DNA of 64,000 nucleotides from Macrolepiota albuminosa (taxonomy: Eukaryota > Basidiomycota > Agaricomycetes > Agaricales > Agaricaceae): positions 1,914,468-1,978,467 of the forward strand of contig JAMWFC010000054.1 in the NCBI GenBank assembly GCA_027475525.1. The letters run 5' to 3'. The translations under genes were made by a program, and so were the position numbers. Shown in pieces: positions 1 to 11,612 of the stretch. Below the pieces are notes generated by a model that ran no database searches, had not been told where the DNA came from, and worked only from the letters and a program-made list of their open reading frames with translations. Position 1 is the first letter of the stretch, and each line of letters opens with the position of its first letter.

Positions 1-205
1 AGTTTCGATAGGCACCTGCGATAGAGTAAGAAAGTGAGAATAAGGAAGAATTTGAAGACGTGCCTGCGATGGGTTTATGAGTGGTGGCTGTGATGGCAAG
101 GGCATTGGTGCATGTGATGGAGTAGGATTCGGAGCGTGCAACAAAAGCGATGACAAGGAAATCGGTGCCTGCAATGGCAAGGGAGCTGGCACCTGTGATG
201 AAGAT
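1..205. repeat. Degenerate tandem repeat inside a coding exon
   Basis: About seven imperfect units of roughly 25-30 bp share the core ggtgcctgygatggcaagg. On the minus strand they encode a low-complexity P/S/L/Q stretch with recurring SQ(V/A/P) and PLPSQ-like steps. The array may continue past the window start. Such an array would be expected to vary in copy number. Confidence 0.5.
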
Positions 206-1358
206 ATATGCGAAGATAGATTTGTAGTTGATTTGGCCTCTGCAAAATAGAATCAGGCTAGCAATAAATTGAAACTAGGATTTTACCTTCAGTTTCACCA
301 TTGTCATCGATTTCAATAACTAATGCTCCAGGTGGTGGTTGACAATGTTTTTGCCTCTTTTCCTTGCGTTCATAAAGTGAGCTTGAGTGTTTACATTTGC
401 GCTTATGTGACGATGCTATAAACATACGTGAAGCAAGCACAAAATGTAGTAAATAAAAAACACACCTGATTCCCGTTTTTTTGTCCAGTCAGGATATCTA
501 AGTGTCGCAAAGCATTCGAGTTTCCAATTTCCGTTTGCGAGTGAAAATTCAGGGTAGTCCAAAAGTAAATGTTCATAGACAAATTCACGAGCCTTGCTTG
601 TTTTCTTGGACCATGTGAATGGTGCTTCGTTGTTTTCGTCGAGTTGGTTCCATAATTCATGCGCACTTTGGGTTATCTGGCGGAGGTAGCTTCCTTCAAG
701 TATATCACCATTTTCATCAGTCAAGAAACCAAGCTTATCTATATGTTTCCCACTGTCCTTCGACCTATCGATACAAGCCAACCATTCACTTTTATCCCAG
801 TATGGAACATTCGGGTAATTTTCACGATTTTTGATTTTCGGAGCTTTCTGGTAGAAATGTGATGATGTCGATCCATGTTCACTACTGATATTCCTTGGTG
901 CAGAGGCAGATAGAATTGCCAGTTTACGATGGTATTCCACCTCATCACTTTTACAGTGTCAGCGATGTATTTGCACAAATAAGCATATACATACCGAAGA
1001 GGACGTAATTCAGCCTTCAGTTCATTGTATGTGCCCAGTAGCCGAATATATGCATTGTTACCGGCAATAATCAGATCTTGATGAGTTGCATTTTTGAGGG
1101 CAGGATGATGGAATGAGTTTATTGGCTATATGTAGCAAATTTGATCAGCAAAGAAACTTGTTTTGAAAAAGTCATACCTCAGGCATTCTAAAGTCGTCAA
1201 TCGGAGCTTTGGGTACCTAAGCAAAGTCAAATCAGTGACACTTATTATATAGTATGGACTTATGAACATACAGTGAATTTCTTTGGTGATAATGAAGAGC
1301 CATTTGATGTATCAGTGAGGGGATGAGGAGAAGAGAGAAAGTTCCAGCTAGAATTCAT
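1..1358 (-). CDS. Hypothetical protein, 3' end outside the window
   Basis: A spliced minus-strand gene can be followed through six exons: 1358-1272, 1216-1178, 1125-995, 947-466, 415-287 and 239 to beyond position 1. All junctions are GT-AG and the phases agree, so one frame stays open throughout. The start is the ATG at 1358, read as MNSSWNFLSS. The N-terminal third has a charged, probably helical stretch around LLGTYNELKAELRPLRDEVE. The middle is rich in W and acidic residues and ends near ATLRYPDWTKKRESG. The last visible exon is Ser/Pro/Leu/Gln-rich and lies over a degenerate tandem repeat. I do not recognise a named domain. Proteins of this general look are common beside transposons in Agaricomycetes, and the neighbour is a transposase, so it may be cargo or simply a multicopy host family. 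The gene model is firm; the function is unknown. Confidence 0.65.
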
Positions 1359-1658
1359 GCATACGATGGTGGCAGTCAAGAAGAAATAGCAATGGATTCG
1401 AAGTCAAAATCATGTGACAATGTGACAAGGCAAATCAGCAGTAAATTGAAGTTGCAAACATCAATCCTTCGACATGCCCAGAATTTGACTCCATTGTTTA
1501 TACAATATTAGATCCTCCATTCTTAAGTGATGTCACTCTTAATGTTATTTATCAATTTGTAGTTAGAAATACAATTTCATTTTATACAAAGCATCAATTG
1601 ACAAGTAAATAAAATATATAACAACTTTGAATTAATGACAGTAAAAAAGCTGCTCATG
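1359..1658. other. Short AT-rich intergenic stretch
   Basis: It lies between the start of the partial hypothetical gene and the 3' end of the transposase gene. It is AT-rich and I see no supported gene in it. A plus-strand ORF at 1323-1511 overlaps the first exon of the neighbour in antisense and has no recognisable content. No clear terminal inverted repeat of the transposon was found here. Confidence 0.4.
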
Positions 1659-4600
1659 CTATTCTACTCCTAATTGAGCCTCCTCTAAGCTAGACTTTTC
1701 AACAACAAACCAGAGATCTTGTGGCTCATTTGAAAATACTGGCATTGGCTGCATTGACACAAGAGAAATTATATCAGCTGCACAAATTGCCTGCAAGCCA
1801 TTGTCTCCTCTGTCATGGCATGCCCAGATTGTGCCATGAGAATCTTCTAAAATAGTAGGATCTGGATCTGAATATACTGAGACCAAAGCCCATGGAATTA
1901 GACTTGGTGACTCTTCATCTGAATGTGTATTCTCTGTCTCATTTGCAGAGTCATTCTCAGTTTTTACATAGAAATAAAAGCGGACTTGAGCATATGTAAT
2001 GCTTCCATTCAAACAAATCTTGATTATACAATATTAGCTGCTTTGCAATAACTTAAATATTTCTAATGCTTTACCTTGACATTATTACTAATCCGACTTT
2101 TTCTTGTACGTTTTTCATCACTGAATATACTGCGTACAATTTGGCCATTTGGCAAGTGTACACGGCCCCATCGTCGAACAACAGATATATTCAATGAGGC
2201 TGAGATCACAATTTGTTCAGCATTATTTTGGAGTGGGCAGGCCACTTTATCTCGACGAAACAATAGAATAGGCAAACTATCAGAAGGTGGCTTGGCTAAT
2301 GGTTGAGATTTCTTTTTCATAAATTCAAGTTCAGGACATGAGTTGACAACAGCATTGATTTGACAACGAAGTAGAGCTCGCTGAGACAGATTACCATATG
2401 GATTAGAAGGTTGACGAATCTCTTTTCCAAGGCTACCAATAGTTCTCTCCATAGTATATTGTGAAAAGTATGCTCCGGGACCTACACGAAGTGTTTCACT
2501 TGCTAAATGAATTAGTGTGTGTATAGATGGCCGACATACTTGAAGGCGGTCAACTCGTCGCTGATAGTAAAGGTTCTCATACTCTTCAATAAATTGAATA
2601 ATAAGAGAGTGTCCTTGAGCAATCTGATATCCAGTAATGCGCCGTTGAACAAAAATCCGAACTGCAGCTACTAGCTTGCAGAAGTTTTTCCAATATGCAT
2701 ATGGAAGAATTATGCGAAAAAAAGCAGGACCAAGCCCATAAATATAAAGAAACCATTCAGTTGACTTGTAACCACTAGATATTTTTTCTGCTGGATTTCG
2801 AGGAGTTCGGTGAAAAGATGAAGGAAAATACTGTGTTGCATTTTCTACAAGTTTTCCATGTTTAGTCCAGACATCTCCAATAAGAGTAGCCCAAGGCCAA
2901 TAGTCATCATCTGAATGCTTTAGTGTACCACGCCAAAGTGATATAAGTAGTTCTGGTAAATTCATTGATAACAGATGCATTAAATCAAGAGGAAAACAAT
3001 GAGGAACAGGAAGTGAAAGTTCTGGAACAAGGCCACTCAAAAGACTAGATTTACTCAGGCCTGTTGCTTTCCGATTACGCTCAAATGCAGCTTGATCTTG
3101 AGAGCTCATAAGAATGCGGATATTATCTTTGTAGACCTCAATAGAAACAGGCTGCAGCTCTCGGATATTAATATCTAGATGATTGCAATCAAGAACATTA
3201 TAATTATTTGGCTTGAGATGGGCTGCAAAGTAGTGCCCACTATTTGGTTTATGTCTTCCTTTCATACCACAGCCAAGACGACAGCCTTGTGCTCCATGGT
3301 GACCAACACGCCCATCCAATTCTGTAATTCCAACAGCATCAGCTGTTCCAAGAGCAAATAATATACGGGAATAAATAAAGCCTTGTGTTTTAGCATCCCA
3401 GACTTTCAAACCATGGCCACTATTTTCATGTTGAAGAGCTGATAAATGATGGAGACCTCGAAATGTATAAGAATCAATAATTTTGGGTTTATTTGGGCCA
3501 GGTATAGTGATCCATGGAAATATATTTTTTTCCTTAAAACGAAGTTTAGGAGAATAATTTTCAATTTTCCAAATACCAATCCAACAATCAGATTTCTTGT
3601 TTTGGTAAAGTTGCACACCATCAATTGACAGTGATATCAAGGTATCTTTACTAGTAATATTGATATGTTCAGCAAACTTAATAAAGTCTTCTCCACAGAA
3701 AATATCATCATAGATCATATCACCATCAGCTTCAAGACCATTTATTTGCTCAATTACTTCTTTGATTTTTTCATCAATATAGCACATTTTATGGGCCCCT
3801 TCCTTAGTCCAACGTAATGTTTGAATTTGTGGGCCAAGAGGAATAGTACAAACTTGCTGTCGTGGTATTTTCTTGCCATGCTTAGCAAGCTGATCAGGAT
3901 CATAACGAGACTCTTTACAGATACTACAAGCATCAAGTTCAGCAAATGGACCAGTAAAAGCATGGCATGAGTTTATGCACATGTCATCTGTGATTGAGAC
4001 TATGCCACTGATATTAGCAACTAGCTTTTTCACATTGTAAAAAGTAAGCATATTGCTTTGAGGATAACGTCGAAGAATAGCACTACGGCATTGATTGTAT
4101 ACTGACTCGCTAGCATTGGTAGAATCAAAGATCTCAAGTGAAAGCTGATCATCAGGGTCTTTAATAGCTACAGGCCCTGCAGTAGGATTTCGAAGAAGAT
4201 TGATTGTATCCAGATCAAGCTTGCCATTATCTAGAGTGGCATTCTGGATTAAGTGAATATATTTCTGGCTGATGCGCAAATTCTCAACATGAGCTTCAAG
4301 GAGCTCCTCCTGTTCTTGAATAAGTGAAGGTAGTGCATTTTGCTCAATGTCTGTATTACAAGCAGTTATAAGCTCTTGAGCAAGCATACCAGCAGAAGTA
4401 AAGCTCTCACCATCAGATTCACTATTGCCAGTAGAAGTACCTAATACAGAATCATTGTCAGTACCTTCAAAACCTTGATATCCAACATCTTCATCCTCCA
4501 AATGAACTTCTGAGTCTGGCTCCCATGTCTCATGAGGTTGGGTTTGGTTGTCAGTTGTGCCTAAGTCCTGTTCAGGTTCACTCAAAAAATTCTGCAATGC

Positions 4601-4902
4601 AATGATATTGATCACATTATCTGTTACATGTCATCAAGTTCAGAATTATGATAACTTACTATGCGAGCTCGTTTGTGTGAGCCAGAAGCCTGAGCTCTAT
4701 ATTCATCATTTATTTCAGAGCTATCATATTCATGCTCATCAAGTTTAGACTGTTCTGAATCATGGAGCCAGCGAGAATAAGAGTATTTTGGACTAGCAGG
4801 TTGGTATCTTGGCCTATCACGATGATTCCAAGCTGTCCTAGTAGATACCTGAGCCCCCCGGCAGACATCACAGTGACAAATAGTTGTTTTTGAGCTAGCC
4901 AT
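1659..4902 (-). CDS. Plavaka-type (CMC/Tnp2 family) transposase, intact
   Basis: Three exons (4902-4660, 4591-2075, 2018-1659) with two GT-AG introns of 68 and 56 bp give an uninterrupted protein of about 1039 aa. The first exon has the Cys/His-rich start typical of Plavaka transposases (CHCDVCRGAQVS). The large exon has the family's recognisable blocks: SLSIDGVQLYQ, then IPGPNKPK, GHHGAQGCRLGC, the acidic FPLDLMHLL block, RNPAEKISSGYK, and near the end RTIGSLGKEIRQPSNPY. The last exon carries the VSVYSDPDP and WFVVEKSSLEEAQLG region that ends these proteins. The family is known to mobilise CACTA-like DNA elements. With no stop or frameshift, this copy could be active or recently active. I could not identify terminal inverted repeats or a target duplication, so element borders are open. 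The exon that joins the zinc-binding start to the main body is supported by phase: the nearer acceptor would give an immediate stop. Confidence 0.9.
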
Positions 4903-5275
4903 AGTAAATTGTGCAATGGTGGTATGATGGTGATAGTACTGATAACGAAGAAACTGATCGTGTGAAATTTTTCTTCCGACTTATAAACTACAACACTTTC
5001 CATATATGGTAGAAAAAGTTGGCGGACTTCAAAATGGTTAAAAACATAAAACCTGTCATTATTATCAATGAAGTCAGTCGTGTCTTGCTAAAACTCCAGG
5101 GCATTTATAGTGTCCTTAACAAACAAGACTCTGAATATAATTTAAAGTCTTCATTTCATAATGACAGTCATATAATTCTTTGTATTTACAGAATATCGTC
5201 ATAAAAAGTCCATTGCACTAACCAGCAAAACCACCTCCTCATTTCAATACACCACTGCCCCTCTTGTTGTTTCTT
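4903..5275. other. Intergenic, AT-rich, upstream of the transposase
   Basis: It holds the transposase upstream region and the 3' flank of the next minus-strand gene. No supported gene. CACTA occurs around 5217-5221, but I found no matching inverted partner, so I do not call it a transposon end. Confidence 0.4.
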
Positions 5276-5795
5276 CTAAGCTGGCAATACACCTGGTGGG
5301 CACACATATATAACACCAGGCATTCTGTAATTGGGTGAATCGGTATCGGGATCAGATTCAGTGACTGATGACGCAGGAGACTTGATAATTGTGGTCGTAG
5401 TATCTGTGGTTTTTTGAGGTTGAGTCGGAGTATGAAGAGCACAGGAAGTTGATATATCAGTTGGTCGAGGAGTCAAAATATCGGTTGGTCGAGGAGTCAA
5501 GGGGTTTGTAACAAGTGATTGGATGTATTCGAGAGTAGATTTTTCAATCTCGGTATGTGCTGAAAAAAGGATAGTAATGATTAGTTGAGATGTTCCAACA
5601 GTAGCGAAAGCTTAAAAGACCTGTAAGATCCTCCTTAATGTCATTGATCTCAGCCTGGAAATACTCAGATATTCGCTCGAAATCTTCCTCGATTCGCATG
5701 ATGAGTTTCATCAGTCTCTGGTGCGCGATGACGGAGATATTGTGGGCAAGGCCCCCAGACTTGACTGGTGTAGTAGGCATAGACAAGGCGCTCAT
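5276..5795 (-). CDS. Small hypothetical protein, helical N-terminus and Thr/Pro-rich tail
   Basis: Two exons (5795-5621 and 5559-5276) join in frame across a 61 bp intron (GTCTTT...TTTCAG) to give about 152 aa. The first exon encodes a region that looks helical and charged (RLMKLIMRIEEDFERISEYF), plausibly a coiled coil. The second is Thr/Pro/Ser-rich and contains a short duplicated piece (LTPRPTDI twice). No catalytic motif is visible and I do not recognise the family. It is transcribed in the same direction as the Plavaka transposase, 374 bp upstream of its start codon. It could be an accessory gene of that element or an independent host gene. The GTCTTT donor is not the usual consensus, but the phase fits and the downstream frame stays open. 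Confidence 0.5.
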
Positions 5796-6776
5796 GGTAT
5801 AAGTTGTGAATGGACGAGCGTGTCATCACCGATGCATCACCCGTGACAACTTGACGCGCGATTTTGACAATGTGTCTGTTTCATATCTAAATTTAGAGTT
5901 ACACAAGAAATCCCCCCACCCCCCCCGAAGGCGCCAGAAATCGACCTCAATTTTCCGATCCTCCCAGATTCCTCCAGATCCAGTTTTCACTGGGACCCCC
6001 CCCGAAGGCGCCAGAAATCGACCTCAATTTTCCGATCCTCCCAGATTCCTCCAGATCCAGTTTTCACTGGGCCTGAATAGCCAAATCATGGAAGAATTGA
6101 TCATGGCTTTTGTAGAAAGGCACAACACATGCATAGATTTGTTTGGAGTCCGAGACCCCGGAGGTCAGATTTATTGAGGACGTGAACTGTTCGTTCGATC
6201 CTTAACTTGTTTCGCAAGAAAGACCTCTACCATACCCTCATTCCCGCGTCGGAGTCGCTTCCCAAGATTGACAGGGCTATCGTCCTTGTGAACAAGTTCA
6301 GCATTCTTCAGAAGATTCAACTTCGACCAGGCGAGACTTGGAAGACACGGCCCCTGATACGGAAAGAATCTTCGTCGAGAAAATGACAGGGCAGCCTTAT
6401 GAGCTAGAATCGTAAGTTGAAAATGTTTTGGAAGAAAATGATATAGAGTTGTTTTGTGACACCGAAAATATCATGTTTCTTGTTTTGACGTGGATGATTG
6501 GCACTGTCAGTTACATCTGAATCTGAGGTGGAAAGGATAGCGCAGATTATCATGGGCACCAAGCTGGTGGCTTCTTGTAAATCGTATAAGAAATTGTAAT
6601 TGCCGTATAACCATCTACAATCCTGCGAGAAAGCAAAATACCTGAAGAACGGGGTTGGAACATGAGAAAAGGAACAATGCTCAATGATTGTTGTAATAGT
6701 CCTGGTGACGGCAACGATATCGTGCATGACAGACGGACCAAATGACCATATATCCCGACTGAGCCTCTATCAACCG
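5796..6776. other. Intergenic with a coding-like remnant
   Basis: It contains the 77 bp exact duplication (separate entry) and, from about 6180 to 6395 on the plus strand, a stretch that reads like protein in one frame (around DLYHTLIPASESLPKIDRA) before a stop. The flanking frames are closed, so this is either an exon I cannot link or a decayed gene. 6420-6776 lies downstream of the coatomer gene and shows no supported coding content. Confidence 0.35.
5918..6071. repeat. Exact 77 bp tandem duplication
   Basis: Copies 5918-5994 and 5995-6071 are identical and directly adjacent; identity stops abruptly on both sides. The length of 77 bp is the same as in five other unrelated places in the window, which suggests an assembly joint. 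Confidence 0.95.
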
Positions 6777-7446
6777 CTATAGCTGACCTATGCGCTGCAT
6801 CTTCTGCTTCACGGTTTGGTAAGCACTGAGAATAGACTGCTCATTGATGACGATCTCCGTGGTGTCCGGGCGTGCACGCGTAACACGCGATGCGATAGAA
6901 GCAGAATCCGTGTCAAAGATGATGCTGTAGATGGAGCGACCCATTAGCATCTGCAACAACCGTTGGCTTGGCACAAACGCACCCGTCTTCAATAGTTTCG
7001 TCATGACATAGCAGTACAAGGTCCAGATTCTCCATAATCCCCCGCTTCTCCAGCGGATTTCGAAGTAGCATGGCTAGAGCATCGTAGAAGCAATTGAGGG
7101 CGACAGAAATAAGCAATTCGTTCTCTGCCGGACCAGCGATGAAGTACATGACGATGTCGAGCGAGTGTCGGTACACGGCAAGTTTCCCATCATATAAGAT
7201 GATGTCCTTCGCAGGCTGTTTCGTCTTTTGCCATAGGCGCTTCTCGAACGCGCGCTGGTCCTTTAGGGTGCGAAGGGCGGTGGGCTGGCCGTTGGGATGT
7301 GCTTTCGGGTGGTAGTACTTTGCGAGGACGCGGTTCCCCTCTGTGTCAAGGATGATGAAGGCGTCGAGGGAGTAGAGAGAGAGGTTCATGTCTGTGGGCA
7401 TGACTGTCACTGACACGTTGGGTGTGGGATCGGTTGATTTGATCAT
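6777..7446 (-). CDS. RET3: Coatomer subunit zeta (COPI)
   Basis: Two exons (7446-6983 and 6924-6777) with a 58 bp intron give about 203 aa, close to the usual size of zeta-COP. The longin-like core is clear: NLSLYSLDAFIILDTEGNRV followed by LAKYYHP, then the FEKRLWQKT region, MYFIAGPAENELLI and LEKRGIMENLDLVLLCHDE. After the intron comes IIFDTDSASIASRV and the C-terminal block TEIVINEQSILSAYQTVKQK. Zeta-COP is part of the COPI coat that drives Golgi-to-ER and intra-Golgi retrograde transport in the cytosol. It is a housekeeping gene and anchors this part of the window as normal host sequence. The first ATG at 7446 adds about 18 residues before the conserved NLSLYS start. The next gene begins 69 bp away on the other strand, so the two share a very short promoter. 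Confidence 0.93.
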
Positions 7447-7515
7447 GAATTTGTGATCTCGGTGTCATTACAATGTACAAGTCCACTCTCCTGGTTACCC
7501 CACACTCTTATACCC
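7447..7515. promoter_or_regulatory. 69 bp divergent promoter region
   Basis: The start codons of the zeta-COP gene (minus) and the seven-helix protein gene (plus) are separated by only 69 bp. Both 5' UTRs and core promoters must overlap here or extend into the neighbouring first exons. No TATA box is evident. If the plus-strand gene really starts further downstream, the gap would be larger. Confidence 0.5.
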
Positions 7516-10157
7516 ATGTCCAATGGTTCTCCGACTGCATACCTCCTCTGGGCCATTCTATCGTCTATCGTGAGTCTTGATTATGTTGGCAAAACGTGTG
7601 CTGACTCCTGCCAAGTACCTTGTCTTTCTGCTGCTCCATTTATGGTGCTATGACCGCTTCGCTTGTCTGCGCTGGAACGCTGGCCGCCAGCCTGGTGCAT
7701 TCAAGCGCGTCATGACGTATGCCTTTTACTTATTTTTCTAGACATATGCTCAACTAGCAGCTAGTTATTCATACCTGGCTACTCTACCTCTTCTTGTTGT
7801 TTTCAGTGTCGCCATCACTGCTCTCAAGTTCCGAGAAGGTATGCTGCTTGTTGTCGCATGCCCCGAGCTGACGTCGCTAGGCTTTGTGATTGCTCCTGAT
7901 GGCACTAGTATGTTCTATTGTTCTATTGTTGCCATCATTATGTCCCCAACCGTTCACTCCTGCAGTAACACCTCTTCCCTTCTCATTATGGACTTACCCA
8001 AGTCGGCGTTGGGTTCTTCCTCTTGACTTTATTCTCAGTGTTGCCTGGTCTTTAGAACAGTGCGTCTTTACTTTACTCTTTCCGTGCTGACTAATACTTA
8101 CCCCGTTCCTCAAGTGTCACCCATCTTGAAGAACTCACGTTCTGGGTATTCCTCCTTACGCAGGGCCCAGACAAGCGGGAGTGGTTCAAGAGCTGGGAGT
8201 TCCGCCTCTGGACTTTCGGCAGCATTTTTACAGTTGCCGGCATGCCCATCACTGTCCTCGCTACAAGATTTAACATTGATACTGTGAGTCCCTGCCCCCT
8301 ACGTAGTGACGCAACAAATTCTGATGCCATTAGACAACAGTGCCTCGCCTATGTATTCCTCGTGGGCTCCGCAGTAGGCACGACGACGACGCTTTGTTTC
8401 CTCTACGTTCTCGTCCGATTCCCATGGTTCATTACATATGTAAAAGCGGAAGGCGCGGAGCCGGATGTCGTGATCAGGCTTGCAATGTTTTATCAGCTGA
8501 ATGTGCGTCAACAATTGTGCTTCTCCCATTTATTATGTTTGTAACGTCTATACTACGTCATCGGTATCCTTTTTGTCACAGCGCATCCGCGTAGCTTTTC
8601 GCTTTTTGTTCACGTTACCACTTATGGCCATTGCTATTGACGCCTTGCATGAGGGTAATCATCCTATCATTAACGATCCGTGAGTCGACTTTCCTACTTG
8701 TCATTCTTTGACTGATTATCCTTCATGTGTAGTTTTGCGTCCGGTAATGATCCCGTTTTTCAATTCTAACCCATTCGAATATGACCATTTTCCATCTAGA
8801 CTTCCTCCTAATGATGGGCGCGGTCGGATGCACAGTGTCCAGCGCAATTACTCTCCTTGTAGGCCCCTTGCTCTTGACTCTGCCTCCTCCCTCCCGTCTC
8901 ACTCCACCTCGTCCATCTAGATCTTCTTTCCCCGTTCGATAACCCGCGAATCAGGGTACACAACAAAAGCTTCTTTCTCCCCTTCCCACTCTGGCTCAAT
9001 TGGCGTCCCAGGGATCAACTCAAACTATCTGCCAATGTACCAATATCGCGACAACTACCACGAAGCCGGGGAACTGAAGCCGTATGTATCCGGAACTCTT
9101 CAGCTCGAAGAGTATGAGGATCCAGCGGATGAATTCTATGTGTACCCTGAAACACACGAAGGAGAAGGGGAAGAACCTGAGGCAGGCTTGGTGTCACCTT
9201 TGGTTTTACAATCTGCGCAGGCCAGTGGAGACGGTGGGTATGATCCATTTCCTCGAATACACCCGCGGCTGTATGGAGAACAAGGGCAGGGAGAAGGGGA
9301 GGGGAATGTCCTGGCAGCTGTGTCGTCAGATGATACAGTGTGGGAACGGAGTCCTGGTCCCGGTCCTGGTGGACGGTTGGAGGGAAGACTGAGTGCGCAC
9401 CCATATCCATCTACACCTACACGCGCGAGTATGGGCTGGGGACGTCAAGTACAGATGCATGGGAGGGAGGAAAATAGAGAACAGCAACGCAGGAGTTTGG
9501 GTCTTATTCAAGTTGAGGCTCCGGGCGGGAATGCTACGACCACTTCAGAGGCGCAACCAATGCGCGGGGATGAGGGCGTGGAACAAGATGCTGTAGAACA
9601 ACCAGAGGAGGTAGAGCAGCTGCAGCCTGCACAGTTAGAAATAAAATCACCTACACCGCCGAGTCCTCGAGCGCGCTGCCAGCGAGAGGCACATCGTGTA
9701 TCAGCCGTAAAAAGACGGCGGCACCATTTGGGTGGACCGTTTCTATTTGATAGAAGCGAACCGCTTGATGGTCCTGCACATGAACCTGCACATGCGATAC
9801 GGGAGGAAGATCTAGGAGAGGATGAAAGAGGAGGGGAGGGCTTGGGAGGGGACCATGAAGCGATGCTGGATCGTGTTTTGGAGAGACAAAGGGTACGTGC
9901 GAGGGAGAGAGAGAGGAGGGAACGGTGTGCAGAGGAGAGTGGTTTGCATCCTTATGTATGTGTTCCAGTTTCTCGTTTATGGCCGCCGAGGCTGATGTGC
10001 ATGTGTTTTTCCAATCCCTTCCACTCTTTTGTGTCTCGTAAAGGTAATCTATTGGACTTCACCCATTGATTTGCACGATGGGGTGTCGAGAGGCCGTGGG
10101 TGGGACGAGAGGGGCAGGAAAGGGAGGAAACGACAACAGGGAGCAGGGTTTGTGTGA
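7516..10157 (+). CDS. Predicted seven-transmembrane (GPCR-like) protein with long C-terminal tail
   Basis: Twelve exons can be chained with consistent phase: 7516-7569, 7616-7716, 7765-7838, 7881-7907, 7966-8059, 8115-8283, 8341-8502, 8582-8679, 8733-8743, 8800-8858, 8921-9955 and 10044-10157. The product is about 665 aa. The first ten exons encode seven hydrophobic segments, for example AYLLWAILSSIYLVFLLLHL, ATLPLLVVFSVAITAL and FLLMMGAVGCTVSSAITLL, with the soluble block DRFACLRWNAGRQPGAFKRV after the first. This layout matches a family of basidiomycete integral membrane proteins that resemble receptors, but no ligand or pathway can be read from it. The roughly 370-residue tail after the last helix is cytoplasmic by prediction, rich in E, G, P and R, and ends in a strongly basic RERERRERC-type stretch. 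The last intron (9956-10043) is inferred; without it the frame ends at 10069, coincidentally giving the same length. Confidence 0.75.
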
Positions 10158-11612
10158 TGGCTCAGGCCTGCATCCCGCAATCCTCCCCCTCTTTTGCAAT
10201 CTCCATCCAATCTGCCCTTTCATTCCTTTCTTGGATCTGGACACTCCGCTTGCATCCAGGCGGTTACACTTCTTCCTCTGCGTCCACCTTCATGCTCAGC
10301 AACCATTCACCCGTCTTCGCGCCATCTACCTTATTTCTTAATTCCCTCAAAACCAAAGGTATCATTCAATCTCTTATACTTCCATTTCTCTTCATATCTG
10401 CCTTTCACCGTATCAATCTTCATCATATCATCTTCTGTCTGATTTCTTTTCCATCATCATCGTGATTGCTTTTTTGTTTTTTGTTCGCTCTCTTTTGATG
10501 TCGAACTTGTATACTCAAGACCATCTCAAATGTTGTACTTTATGTTGGACATAAATTGGATCGTGTACTTGTTTTCTTTTGCTACATTGTGTTATAGTTA
10601 TGTACCAGTATACAACTACTCTCACTAATCTTTTTCGAGCTGAGCTTCATTTGCAGAGTGTCGGAGTATGTACCTCACTCCGTTTGCAAGCAACCACAGA
10701 TAATGACTCTCCCGACCCATTCGCATCATAGCATTTCCTTCAAGTTCATGGGCGCCGCAGGATTTTGCAACGATCATGCGCCCTCGCAATTCCGCTCTAC
10801 GTCCGTTCATTAGACTATCTGAGGTCTTCGCTCTCACAGTCTTTGAGGCGTTCAACCCCTCTAGTGTCGGCTCGCATGGGTTGGCGGTCATTATCCGACA
10901 ATTGCGCGTTGAGCCATCGGCCTTGATAGCTTGAGATGTCATTTAGAGGTCTCGTAAATGTCGTCTGAGAGTCTCATCACGTCATCAGTACAATGGCGCG
11001 ACGCCCGTTGATCAAACAATCATGGTTTCAATAGAGAAAGGCGCCACAAATTCACTCTATACTTTGTCCAGTGCGTCTTAACACAAAACTACCTTCAACT
11101 GCATTCGAAAAACACTCGAGATTAAGTCACTTTCGAAGTCACAGTCGCACCAGCTCGTACTCCTATCCATTTGTCTTTGGTTCCACTTGACCATTGACAG
11201 TTCGATTCCTTTTTCGAAAATCGATAGAGAAAACACAGGCTTGCTTTTTTTGCAGACGAATGGTACACCCTTCTCGCAACTCGTGCTTCCTTTTATCGAC
11301 GTACTCACGATGAGTTCCTTCGACCACGTGGCCTTAGGCACGTGGTGACCTCTTTCTCTTTCAAATGGTTTGTCAGGAGTTTACGGCGTTCTAACATGTA
11401 GAACCTCTTAGAATTCCAAGAGTATTCCTGCTTCCGTCGCCTAAATCAACCTCCCGAAAAAAATCCGACCTGCTAACTCTCTTTAAGGTCTGTCTCATGC
11501 CGTGTTATATTTAGCTTTCGATTGTGGTTCCATGCGGGACAAAGGTCACTTTGCATATGAAAAATACTCGCATACTCGCAGAGCTTGTGACACTGCTTCT
11601 GACCCTCTCATC
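10158..11612. other. Intergenic, includes the duplicated upstream region of phosphoesterase copy A
   Basis: 10158-10620 is a pyrimidine-rich 3' flank with no supported gene. From about 10780 the sequence is recognisably related to 17090-17500 upstream of copy B, sharing the attagact-c-tgagg and catgggt-g-g-tcattat blocks and, further down, a ttgatcaa-aa block. The tandem duplication therefore carried several hundred bp of promoter. Near 11553 copy A reads catatgaaaaa where copy B has tataaaaa. Confidence 0.5.

Noticed and set aside
5217..5221. CACTA motif as an end of the Plavaka element
   Set aside because: No inverted partner or target duplication found on the other side; five bases are expected by chance.
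9015..9410. 131-codon minus-strand ORF inside the seven-helix protein gene
   Set aside because: Shadow of the coding exon: the plus frame is continuous with upstream exons, and the minus product is Pro/His-rich low complexity.
10625..10942. 105-codon minus-strand ORF between the seven-helix protein and phosphoesterase copy A
   Set aside because: No recognisable motif. It overlaps the duplicated upstream region, and the corresponding part near 17100 has no matching frame.
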